Shown here piece after piece: positions 12,446-23,450 of a stretch of 64,000 bases of DNA. Origin of the DNA: Butyriboletus loyo (taxonomy: Eukaryota; Basidiomycota; Agaricomycetes; Boletales; Boletaceae); NCBI GenBank assembly GCA_038093515.1, contig JBBPSI010000132.1, forward strand, positions 1 to 64,000, in the 5' to 3' direction. Every line of letters begins with the position of its first letter. The stretch's first letter is position 1. Both the position numbers and the translations under genes were made by a program. Under the pieces are notes generated by a model. That model was not told where the DNA came from. It ran no database searches and worked only from the letters and a program-made list of their open reading frames with translations.

Positions 12446-14402
12446 TAGAACTTGAGCTGAATCGGTTGAGCGTTATACTCGGTTAGTTGGAAAACTTAAA
12501 GTGGACTGTATCACGTGACCACTGATACTCTCACCGAGGCTTGAATTTCACCTACATAACTTACTTACAACAATTTGAGCACTAGCTTCAACTGCAATAG
12601 GCTAGCTGCACGTCAATGGAAAAGACCGTCCTGGACGAACGTCGACTATCGGTTTGGGCAAACATAGTGTTTCTGTGAGTTTCCAGTTCCGTCGAGATTT
12701 CCTGTCTTTGCAATGCCAGCTATCTACATGACGGCGATCAAGACGGACACGCGCCTTTGGGCTGGCACGTTACCTGAGCTATTCCTTGGGTGCTGCAATC
12801 TGAGTAAGTAACCTTGAAATGGAACACGCATGCCGAACCTCGGTGGTCTTCTTCCCATGATTCCTCCGTCCCGATGTGATAGCCGTATGGCTCCAATGTC
12901 GTGCGCATCACTCACCGCGAATTTGCGCTCCTTCTGTTGACCTGCTTGTTTACCTATCGGACATTCTGGTGAACGTGGACATTTCTGCACTGCATCAAAT
13001 GATGTAGGCGCAACACATTATTTTACATGAATGAAGTCGACCTTTCTCCGAAATACCCACCGATCTCTGCGGATGTTCTGACTGAAATTGTCACTCCCAT
13101 GGGTCAACATTCGACCCGGCGGGTTCGGTCAGACTATACGTCCGTCTGATATGACTCCGGCCATCGATCTCCTTTACGTCTTTGTGGTATGATGGTATGT
13201 ACACGTTTTCTATATTCTCGTTAACGGACACAATAGTTCATTTGTAGCTGTCTGGGCTCCACTCCACAGCGTAACGTATACGTATTACGGATGCTTCTTT
13301 GGACCGGGGATTTCGTGTCCATTAACCCAGCAACAGCGGGTTTCTTTGATATCTGATGATCGGATGCATTTAAACGGAAATTCTACAGGGAGATGATGTC
13401 CCGTGTCACTTTATCTCACATCAAATGACATGTTACAGCATCGACTGGGCCAGCAAAAGCCAAGAAACGAAAAGGCTCTCCGAAAACCCCGTTACTCTTT
13501 CATCCGCTGTCAAGGTTAATCTCGCATGTAGGCTGATGTTTTTTTTTTCATGGTGGATTTCGGAGACAGTTGCATATCCGTCCGGCGACGACGCATATGC
13601 ATATGTACCTTGTTACTCGCACCCAGACCCTCCGATGCGACTGATTGATGAAATGGCATTGATACATGGACCGTACGCTTTCCGCCGTACGTTTTCACTT
13701 CCAGGAAAAAGAAGCAAAGGATCGGATCACGACGGAGGGCTCGAGTAGCATACGGACCGGACAAGTCAAACTGAAACGGACTGTAGGTTGACGTCCTCGA
13801 GATCATCGCCCGTCCACTTTGGAAGGATGTGGATAGCCGCGGGATCACCCCCTTCTGGAAGACCTTCGGCCTCACCAGTGACCATATCAAGTACATACTT
13901 ACTTGGATACGCAGATGCATACGGCATTGGAACGTAGCGTAATGATCACGGTGAAGGAAACTGCGCGACCCGTTTCCAACGGCCCTCTCTCCTCCGCCAT
14001 GTCGGTCCGAATCGGAATTATAAAATTGTGCTGCGTCGTGGGTACGCTGTTCATATTTGCGGACATGAAAATTATAATTATTTCCCCCTTGCTGTGGAGG
14101 GAGACCTATCTGATCCCGCGATCTTATATGTCCACTGTTGTCAGGAAGTACACGAAAATACACATTCTGACGTGAGGACTCGGTGTATCGTAAATCGTTT
14201 GTAAACGATCACGGTCCAGAGTCCTAGATGTGAACTTGAACATGCTGTCGGAACACTCCGCACCCACATTCCATGTTAGGGGTCAATAATGACAAATCAG
14301 GATGATTACGAAAGCTAGCGGGATGACTAAGCCTAACCAAGCCTTCACTAAACCGTCGGACGCAAGTTGGTCGGTAACGCGCTTGTTGTTCGCTCACCCA
14401 CG
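12446..14402. other. Intergenic region with one possible orphan exon
   Basis: Most of this 2-kb stretch shows no recognisable gene. On the minus strand, about 13930-13775, a frame reads KYVLDMVTG, then GLPEGGDPAAIHILPKW and DDLEDVNLQ, which has the composition of a real protein segment. I could not find partner exons, so it may be a relic or an exon of a gene I cannot reconstruct. Confidence 0.35.
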
Positions 14403-15570
14403 ATGTCGACCACAAACGACGTCAAAGTACCTTTTTTCAAGAAGGGAAAATCACGCCCAACGACAACCCGACGTCGATCGGGATCACCTGGGCCGTCTTC
14501 ATCCACCGCCAGCGCCAGCGCCTCCGCGTCCTCACGTACCAACACCAACACCGCTTCTGAAGTCATCCTCCCCGCACGCAAAGCGGCTACAAACCTGCTG
14601 AGCGCAGGGACGAAACGGACGGCTGCTCAACGCACAGAGAACGATGCCGACGACGACGAGTCCACTCGAGAAGGCCCAGACGTCAAATGGACCACCGCAG
14701 GCTCCCACATAAACGCTGCGCTCGACATTATCGCCGGCGATGAGATTGAAGAAGTTCTCGCCAAGCGACGTCGAAAAGAGCGCGAGGAGCATGGAGAAGT
14801 CGAAGAGGAGGAAGCTCCGGACGGGGTGTACAAGGGCCAAAAAGCTTACCGCAATCATTTGAAGAAAGACAAGGAGCCAGCCAAGGCGATGCGGATTGGC
14901 CCTCAGAGGAGTACGGACACGATTCGGACGGTCACCATCGTCGATTACCAGCCCGATGTGTGCAAGGATTACAAAGGTACGTTTTCCTGTGCTTATTATT
15001 CAAGCAATCCCGTAGATCATGGGGCTGACATACGCACCACCTACCCTTAGAGACCGGCTACTGCGGTTTTGGAGATACATGTAAATTTTTGCATGATCGC
15101 GGCACCTGTGAGTATTCATCCTGGTTGTGTTGTGTTTTCCAGAAATGTGACTGAATTCGGCGCTCTTAGACCTTGCAGGATGGCAACTTGATAAATTGGC
15201 CGAGAACCCCAAAAGACAAGTGGAAGATGTGTCCGATTCAGACTCGGATGAGGACATTCCTTTTGCTTGCCTCATTTGTCGAAAACCATATACGGATCCG
15301 GTGGCTACACGATGTGGTCACTATTATTGCTCATCCTGTGCGATCAAGCGCTATGCAAAGAACCCAAGGTGTTTGGCATGTGGTGCTCCAACCGGAGGCA
15401 TATTCAATAGAGCTGATAAAGTCATCGCCAAACTGAACAAGACGCAATCGACCGAAAGCGAGGACAAAGAAGCTGGCGACGAAAATGGAGCTATCAAAAT
15501 TGAGGGCCTTGATGACCAAGGGAACGAAAGTGCTCAAAGTGAAGACGAGGAGGGTTCTGGAGACGAATAG
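14403..15570 (+). CDS. CWC24: Pre-mRNA-splicing factor CWC24 (RNF113-like)
   Basis: Spliceosome-associated protein that binds the 5' splice site of the activated (Bact) spliceosome before the first catalytic step; the human homologue is RNF113A. Three exons (14403-14976, 15051-15107, 15170-15570) join in frame into 343 residues. After a low-complexity N-terminus beginning with the conserved VPFFKKGK block there is a CCCH zinc finger split by the first intron ([20 protein letters not shown]), the WQLDKLAE linker, and a C3HC4 RING finger ([21 protein letters not shown] ending in a second CxxC pair). The C-terminus is acidic. I place the start at 14403 rather than the upstream in-frame ATG at 14367 because the family begins just before the VPFFKKGK block. 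Identification is strong. Confidence 0.93.
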
Positions 15571-17935
15571 TAACTCAATGTGCTGTATGGTCTCAAACCT
15601 TGTTGCATCTGGGATCTTGGTTGTAATCTTATTCCTTGCCTTCGCTTTCCCCTGACAGGGTAGTCTGCCGAACAAGGCGGATCATGCAGCGTGGTTTTTG
15701 CTCATCCCATTGCCGGTCTGATTGACAGCTAGCATGGTGGTTACGTCCTCATCGTGAACTTTGAAAGGATTTTTTTGTCTAAAAAAACTGACTAAGGATA
15801 ACCGACATATCCCCCAGTCCCAAGCTTCGTCTGTTCATGCCAGGCTTATCTAACTGCGCGCTCCGCCAGAACGGCAACGAGATTATTCATCTGCGTAAAC
15901 CAAAGGGTTCCCGGTCACGTACTCTGTCACCAGCAGGGTCACCAAGGTACCATTCACGGAGCCGATACTTCGTTTTTGAAAATCAGACGAGAAACCCAGG
16001 TATCACCTCCATCACCTTCCTAATGGTGTTATCAGCGAAACAAATGACAGATCAAGTCATAGCCTTTCTTTTTCAAGGACAAAAAGATCGCTCTTCTTGC
16101 GCTCTCCGAGGACGTTTGATCGGCACTGCCGGGCTGAGGACGGATAGCAAACCCTGTTCGTACGGGTGTTAAGGGGGGCGTAACACGTTTCAGGATCATG
16201 CGTCTGACACGGATTGGCGAGGTGTGTATATGTGTTGGTAGGGCGCAACGGTGTCGTTGTGGTGAAGGACCCGCGTCCTGCAGGCCCTGAGGCATGCGTT
16301 CTCCTCTTCCTCCCCTCCATCCTCTTCCTCCTATCTGATATGCCCACCCACATGCATTCAAATCACGCTTCGGATTATGTGCCAGTGGCCAATCGACGCG
16401 AATCGCGTTTCATTCGGAGAGGTTCCATGGTTCGGCCGGGTTATGCTGCGGATCTAATTGGAGAATCGGAAGCCAAGCCACAGAAATGTATTCGTGGCCA
16501 AAGGAGCAACGCGAGACGAGAACGATGACCTGTGGCCGGGCCGATCGTACGAAGTGGGTCGGATGAATTGAAAGGGAGAACGAAAGAGGGGATGGCGCAA
16601 AGCAGGAGGGGTTGGGGGGGGGGGGGGGAGGCGATCTGGTGAATCCGCGGAGGTAAGTTGTGTACCTGGCCTGGTCGAGTTCATCGGCAGCGTCTTACCC
16701 GCCTGACTCTTGTCGACTTTTTTTGTTTCCTTGCCATATACGACGCACTCCAGCGGACGCACACCTCGATGTGACCGGTGGTTTGGCCAAGGTTCGAGCG
16801 CTGCTTGATGGGAATCGCTAGACGATCGCGTCTTCCTTCCCCTTGGCCTTCATGTTCCTGCCGTGCAGATGGTGGATACGGGCCCACGTTTTCTCAGGCC
16901 GTGTGCCGCGAGGCAAGGTGGCCTTGTCATCATCATCATTGCTGCGCTGCTCGCGATCATCGTGTCTTATCGGTACCATTCCAAACCATCGCGGGCGTCC
17001 ATCGGGACTGGATACTCAATTGAAGGCAAGGATACTGCCGTATACTGCCAGGGCCTGCTCCACGTCCGGAACATATGCAAAGATGAGACACAGCCCAGTG
17101 GGTCCTTGGCGTTCCGTCGAGCCGGGTACCGTCCCAGTGAAGACTAGCGCTGATCATGGTACCATGACGACTACGTTCCTCCCCCCCCCTCTCTCTTTTC
17201 CATGCACCGGCCGATTCCTCACTCCGAGTCACTTCGTTTTCGCCCCCGTTTTCCGTCGTCCCCCTTTCCCCCAAACTACGATACCGTCATCATGATCACG
17301 TGAGCACGCCTCAAGTCGTGGAGTCGTCTAGAACGCTATGAGCATGGTATCGCATACATACAGTACCATGACGGATCGCGATGCCGTCGGAGAGTTCGGT
17401 ACTTCAGTTAAGGGGTTGATATGGCCCCCCGACAGATCCAATGCTACGCTCCCCTCTCTCTTTTTGTCTATGCCTTGGCGTTCGACTTGACGCTCGTTTC
17501 CACGCTCACGTGTTCGAATCACACGAGGAAAGAGATTGGATGGATCCAGTCACTGGGGAACGTTCCATTCTTTTGACATCTTTCGATTCCTGTGAGCCGT
17601 ACCGTTGTGAGACAAGAGTTACGCAAAGGAGCCTGCCCCTGCCCCTGCCCCTGCCCCTCCCCCCCCAAAAAAAAAAAAAGGAAGAGGAAGAGGAGTGCGA
17701 GTGAAAAGGAACAAGGGTCGTCGGGACCGGTGCCCCGGGTAATCGCTCGAGCCGAAGCACGGATCCTGCCACCTGGAGGCATTTTGCAAAGTCGGACGAA
17801 CGGGGAAAATGGGGGAGAACGGACGTACAGTTTAGTTGATGGGTTCATGGTTCGAAAATAGAAATAGCTATCAGCAAACATACGTGTTTATAAATATAAT
17901 GAGGAGTGAAGGGACGACGGATCCGTGGGCACTTA

Positions 17936-17972
<37 letters not shown>

Positions 17973-18860
17973 CTACCCACGAACGGAAACTTGGCAGATT
18001 GTATGTTACCTCGAGGCCTCGTCGTCGTCGTCGTCGTCTGGAATAACGATAACGATAACGATAATAAGGCGCCGAACGCGTGTGATTGGTGAAGTGATCC
18101 TGGATCCGGTACGGTCTGCCCGGTCGTTTTTGATTTTGTTTTGATTTTGATTATTATTATAGGCAGGGCAGGTGCAAGGCGATTTCGAAATGCGGTATAT
18201 CTAACTTTTTCTTCTTCTTCGATTCTTCTTCTTCGATTCTTCGATTCTTCCTGCTGGGGACAGTGCGTACCCCCCCCCCCCAGCTGAACACGTATATTTT
18301 ATGACCCCAGGCAGGGTTACAACGTTTGTTTCGGATTGCAAGTGCGAGTGCGTGCGTGGCATGGATTGTAAGCCTGCTTTTTCTTCCAAAAACAAAAAAA
18401 ACAAACAAACAAACAAAAGAAAATGACGGAAACAAAAAGGGGGAGAAAGTGAGACAGCGAAATTATGTGAACGCGTTCTGTATATGTATATATATATATA
18501 TATACATTGACCCGGATATATCTATATGTGCATCGGTGCGAACCCAACTATCTTGGAGGGAACGGGAGGCGTACGCGAGGGACCCATCACCTGCAATGAA
18601 ACCAGCACGCACGAATGTTAGAGTCGTCCCAAACCCGATCCAAACACCCCTCCCTTACTCTTCCCTCCCCCCCTCACACACGTGGGGGGTCGAGATGAAT
18701 AACAATGACTCCCAAACGACGATCATTCAAAGCTGGAAAGCAGGGGTCTACTAAGTCCAGACTCCATATTCCAAACGCCCTCCGAGCCGAACCTAGTCCT
18801 ATTCCACGTTTCCAGGTCCCGAACTCCAAACGCACACCAAGCGGCCGGACCGAGAAAACT
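15571..18860. other. Gene-free 3.3-kb interval rich in simple repeats
   Basis: No coding gene is supported between CWC24 and the convergent C2H2 gene. Simple repeats crowd the right half: a G run (about 16615-16628), CTGCCC repeats followed by an A run (about 17630-17680), TTAC repeats (about 17937-17972), GTC repeats (about 18018-18037), ATAACG repeats (about 18043-18064), TTCTTCTTCGA repeats (about 18205-18250), a C run (about 18271-18281), CAAA repeats (about 18395-18417) and TA repeats (about 18485-18506). Part is probably 3' untranslated sequence of both neighbours. Confidence 0.6.
17937..17972. repeat. TTAC tetranucleotide microsatellite
   Basis: About nine uninterrupted TTAC units. 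This is one of several microsatellites packed into the 17.6-18.5 kb interval. Confidence 0.9.
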
Positions 18861-19752
18861 CTATCGAGGCATCTCATCACATCCATTGTCGATGTGGCGT
18901 TTGAGTGAATCAGCACGACTAAAGTCTTTCCGACAGTACGGGCACTTGTGCAATACTGGTGTTGTGGCGTGCACGGTCTCATAGTGTCGCCGACGGTCGT
19001 GCAGGCGCGTAAAGGAACGATCGCAGAGGTCGCACGGGTAACGTTCCCCGGCCGCAACGACGATTGTGCCCGTGTGGGTACTGGCGTGTGTGTGATGGGG
19101 GTAGGAAGTCCCGGGGCCGTGTGCAGGGTTGCTTCTGCCGCCTGTGCCACCGGTGGCATGTGTCGTCGACGCGGGAGGCGCGTGCACAACGTGCTGTGGG
19201 TTCGGGGACATGCGATAATAGGGTTCGATAGACGGCCGAGAACGACCCGAGGGATTGGATCCAGCCGATGGATAGCCCTGGAACGTCTGAACTGGGGTAG
19301 GGATGAATTGTTGTTGTTGTTGTTGCTGGGCGTGGTGTCCAGATGCTTGTGGGTTCAGGTGGGCCGAGGGGTTGGGTGTCGCGTACGAGCTCGTCGGAGA
19401 GCCAGGGGAAGAGTAATGGTCGATGGCGGGCCCCTGCGAAGAGGTCGCGTAATACGAGTGATGGTCGGCAGGAGAGGTCTGCGTGGCATAGGGTGAGTAA
19501 GGATACTGTGCAGGGATGTTCTGATGGGCTGTGGAGAGAGGAAAGGTGAGTGAAAATAGATGCGAGTGACACGAGTGACGGACCGATGGATCTGGCGGGC
19601 AAGTGGGTGGCCGGAGTGACGGTGGCGTATGACAAGGGGGGGTGGTGGTGAGACGGATCTGGATAGGGTGGGGCATACTCGTCGGGGGATTGGGACGGAT
19701 GGGTGGGAGGATGAGGCTGGTGAGGCGTGGAGGAATAGTGATTGTACTGCAT
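18861..19752 (-). CDS. C2H2 zinc-finger transcription factor
   Basis: Probable DNA-binding regulator. Two exons (19752-19584 and 19528-18861) join in frame into 278 residues. The first 200 residues are low complexity, rich in Pro, Ser, Tyr, His and Gln, with a polyglutamine run encoded by CAA repeats (about 19305-19327); this is typical of fungal activation regions. Two tandem zinc fingers close the protein: a first C-x2-C ... H-x4-H finger (CDLCDRSFTRLHDRRRHYE) and a second beginning CPYCRKDFSRADSLKRH that ends in Cys rather than His (C2HC form, NGC), as is common in this fungal family. The gene converges on CWC24. Target genes cannot be inferred. Confidence 0.85.
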
Positions 19753-20940
19753 TGGAGGACTGGATAGTGGGAGGAGGGCACTGCAGGACTGAACTGCAAG
19801 AGGGCGAGCCTGAGAGGAGGGAAGGTTATATACGAAAATGTTGTTGTAATAGGACGGGCGTCGCCTGCCATAGCATGTCTTAGCAACGTACCTTAATGAA
19901 TGTATGTGTTACTAAATCATTACCTCTGAGAGAGTATAGAAAGGCCGGGATGGAGTACACGCGCATATCATTCCGGTAGCCATCGTGAATTTGGGCGGGA
20001 CGGGAGCGATAGCGGACACGGGGGGAAGCGTGGAGAGATCTGGAGAGGGCCGATGCTAGACCAGGGACGGGTCGGGTTCGATTCGACGATGGCGTTGGAG
20101 ATGTCAATGGAGTGGGATTGGCCGGGGGATGAGTTGAGAAGGCCCCAATTGGACAAGTTCTCCGTACGAAGATGCGAGGGAGATGGAGGAGATCTCGGCA
20201 CTTTGAATGCTGAGCAGAACGAGCTGCTGCGCAACGCACACGCGCACTCTCTCACACACGCACATCGATCCGTGCCGGCAGAGAAGAAAGAGAAAAATGA
20301 AAAACGAGAGGGTGAGATCTGGCGGAGACGCATAATTGGCTAGAGTAGTCCGACTTGGGCTGTGGGAGAGTACCTGAAACTTGAAACTTGACTTTCGAGA
20401 TCGAGAGAGGATCGTCCCTGATATCGTAAGGACGATATATCAAGCACTTTAAATCTGCGTATGATGATGCATCCCATACGGCATCATACGCTCGCCCTCC
20501 TTTCAACTTGAAGCACGCTCCTTTCATCTAACGTTAAGCGGAAAGATCTAATATGCAGATGTGATTCCACCTGCGCACAGCCTAAGAAGAGATCAAAATA
20601 GATACTCCCCCGCCAAACGTTACCCCCGCTTAGCAGTCGCACTCGCCTAAGCGCGCGCCCGTGTCAACTCTCCGAAGAACCTCGAGCATGCACACCACGA
20701 CCCACTCCCGAGGGAATGCCAGCCAGGCAAGCCTTATTACTTCACGCCCTGACTCATCACAGCCCGAGTGACAGCCATCCACGACGGGTTCAGCTTTCGC
20801 TGGCAGATGATGCACCACCAGACTCGAGATCGATGGCCGCCCATCATTCACATGAACGTCCCATCATGTCTGATTAGCCTCCCGCGGCCGTTTCACAGCT
20901 CTGTTTTCAGTAGACCTCTTGCTGCCTCTTTCTTTCTCTT

Positions 20941-20972
<32 letters not shown>

Positions 20973-21994
20973 TTTTCCGGGGGACAATACCATGCCGTCC
21001 GAATGCCGTTCGTTCGTGTTGGCGACCGTGAGCTTCTTCACGCCAACCAAGGCAAGACGGCAGTGCCGCAAGCGCGTAAGTGAGCCACTCCCGTGCCATG
21101 ACATCCGTTTTCAGCCCTTCAACCACAGTGCCGCTCGCTCAAACCTCACGGAGACGTGCAGCGGGCTTTTGTGAACCGTCATGTGTTCCCGCGACCGCAC
21201 CGCGATCGCAACCTCTGTCAAAACGATGTGCGTGCCATCGTGCTCGTTCGTCGCGCACGATCTGCATCGCCCGAATGAATGAATGCGCGTGATGTATAAA
21301 TTTGTATATTATATAAAAGGACCCGACGGGGATAGGGAGGTGGAGGGGTCAATTCGCCATGAACGTCATCTCGGGAGCGACAAGGGCTGCGTCGGACGCA
21401 CTTGCAGGCGCGGGCGGTTTGGGTTTTCGATTCCATCCCGAACTCCGACATCGGAACCCCCGACATCCGGCATTTTCCAAGACCACCGCGACGTTTTGGA
21501 TACACACGGGTGACGATTGGGAGGGAATCCCAAAACGAGAACGGCTTCGCAGCCATGTCAGCTGGCCCCTTCTTCCGCCAGGTCGAAATGGGACCACGAA
21601 TGTGACCAACAAAAACCGGCAGCACGCAACGCGACTGCCTCGAGGACGGAGCCAAGGCACACACAGCTGATGCCAGTCCTGGCAAATAAATATTTCCGTA
21701 CTTACGCGTGTCGCGGTCGTAAACTTAACCTTGCCCCAGGTTGCCCTGTGCGACGGGTACGCATTCGAAATAATAACTTATCGAGATGCTGCTTTCGACA
21801 TACTTTGACGCACCGATCGATATAGGACTGAGCGCTGAGCGCTGAGCTGGTGTAACGCTATTGGAGGTTCGCCGCTCGACATTTCATTGTTATTTATTTA
21901 TTTATTTAGTTTTACGATATGTCACGCATGTGTAAACAAGAGAAAACAACCGCGTGTGGTCGCATCCACTCAGAATTCATGCGAAATCACCAAA
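19753..21994. other. Long intergenic region between divergent C2H2 and PPG1 genes
   Basis: No gene is recognised. It probably holds the promoter and 5' leader of the C2H2 gene and the promoter of PPG1. A long pyrimidine tract of T and C (about 20927-20978) and a TTTA repeat (about 21891-21907) are visible. Confidence 0.5.
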
Positions 21995-23450
21995 ATGGCT
22001 CCATTCGATCTCGACGCATGCATAGAACAGCTCCTCCGAAAACAGCTCCTACATGAAGCTCTCCTACGTGAAATATGCGAAAAAACAAAGGAAGTACTCA
22101 TGAGAGAGTCCAACGTCGTCCATGTCTCTGCTCCAGTCACCGTCGTCGGTGACATACACGGGTGAGACCATCCTGGCCTGTCGTGTCCCCGTCGACGCAA
22201 CTCATTCATCCTCCAAGTCAGTTTTACGATCTCATCGAGATATTCCGTATAGGCGGTTATGCACCACACACCAACTATCTCTTTCTCGGTCAGTCCGATC
22301 GCCCCACAACGCTCCAATCCACTCACCCTCCCACCTAGGGGACTATGTCGATCGTGGTCTCTTTAGCGTCGAGACCATCTCTCTGCTGACATGTCTCAAA
22401 CTAAGATACCCTGATCGAGTCCAACTCATCCGTGGTAACCACGAATCCAGGGCCGTCACTCAGGCGCGTCTTCCTTACTTCTCATCGCCTTCGTCCTAAT
22501 CCGTCTCGCTCTCTCTCCACAGACGTATGGTTTCTACACCGAATGTGTCCGTAAATATGGCTCGTCACACGTATGGACGTACTTTACGGACATGTTTGAC
22601 TTCTTGACACTCTCCGTCGTGATCGACGACCGGATATTTTGTGTCCACGGTGGTACGCGCTGTTTGTGCATCTTCGACACACGCTGTGGTTTTGATACAT
22701 GACTAGGACTCTCGCCTTCTATCCATTCAGTCGATCAGATCAAGGTTGTCGATCGCTTTCGAGGTAGGCCCGGCCTTTCGTCCCTTCTTCGACGCTCCGC
22801 ACCTCATGGCTTGGTAAATGCGATGGCTTGGTAGAAATCCCTCATGAAGGACCCATGGCCGATCTCGTGTGGTCAGATCCAGATGCGGAGAAAGAGGATT
22901 TTGCAATATCACCTAGGTCCGTACGGTCACTCCCACCAGGGGCAGTGTGGGTGGCTGGGCTCCACATACACCACTGCCCCTCCTTCTGCTTCTTCTCTCA
23001 CGTGCTGCATGCTGATACTCCTCTCTTCGTTTCGTACCGTTGCGTACAGAGGTGCGGGATACACCTTTGGTTCAGGCGTCGTCCACAAATTCCTCGAGAC
23101 AAATAACATGTCGCACATCCTCCGCGCACACCAACTCTGTATGGAAGGTTACTCGTCCCTCTTTGACAAACACCTCTCCACGGTATGGTCCGCACCCAAT
23201 TATTGTTATCGTTGCGGCAACTCGGCGAGTATTCTCGAAGTGGGGCCAGGTGGGAGTATGTACTTTAACGTGTTCGAAGCTGCACCAGAGAACGAACGGG
23301 ACGGACCGAGTCACCAGGCGGTGCAGAGTGTGGGTGGTAAGGTGTGTAATTGATATCTGGCTTGACCTTCTGGAGGGCCTCGACATTCTGTCCTCGCTTC
23401 CATCACAGACATGCTGACATGTTTGTCAGCTGCCCGAGTACTTCTTGTAG
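21995..23450 (+). CDS. PPG1: PP2A-like serine/threonine phosphatase catalytic subunit (PPG1 type)
   Basis: Metal-dependent Ser/Thr protein phosphatase of the PP2A/PP4/PP6 superfamily. The Ppg1-like residues [17 protein letters not shown] and [17 protein letters not shown] point to the Ppg1 branch, which in yeast works with the Far/STRIPAK complex. Eight exons (21995-22161, 22218-22288, 22339-22463, 22523-22652, 22707-22763, 22835-22916, 23050-23341, 23430-23450) join in frame into 314 residues, the usual length. All catalytic motifs are intact: GDIHGQ, GDYVDRG, RGNHES, the HGG loop, and [11 protein letters not shown]. The tiny last exon restores the C-terminal YFL that is methylated in this superfamily. 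The intron at 22464-22522 must use a GC donor (CAG/GCGCGT); see findings. Confidence 0.93.

Noticed and set aside
13516..14163. A 215-codon open frame on the minus strand
   Set aside because: Its composition is Arg/His-rich without any domain, and another frame over part of it reads more like protein. It is probably a chance opening.
17630..17700. C-rich and A-rich tract as a possible retrotransposon tail
   Set aside because: No reverse transcriptase, target duplication or element body is adjacent.
20060..20095. A GGTTCGATTC word resembling a tRNA T-loop
   Set aside because: No acceptor stem, anticodon arm or D arm can be formed around it.
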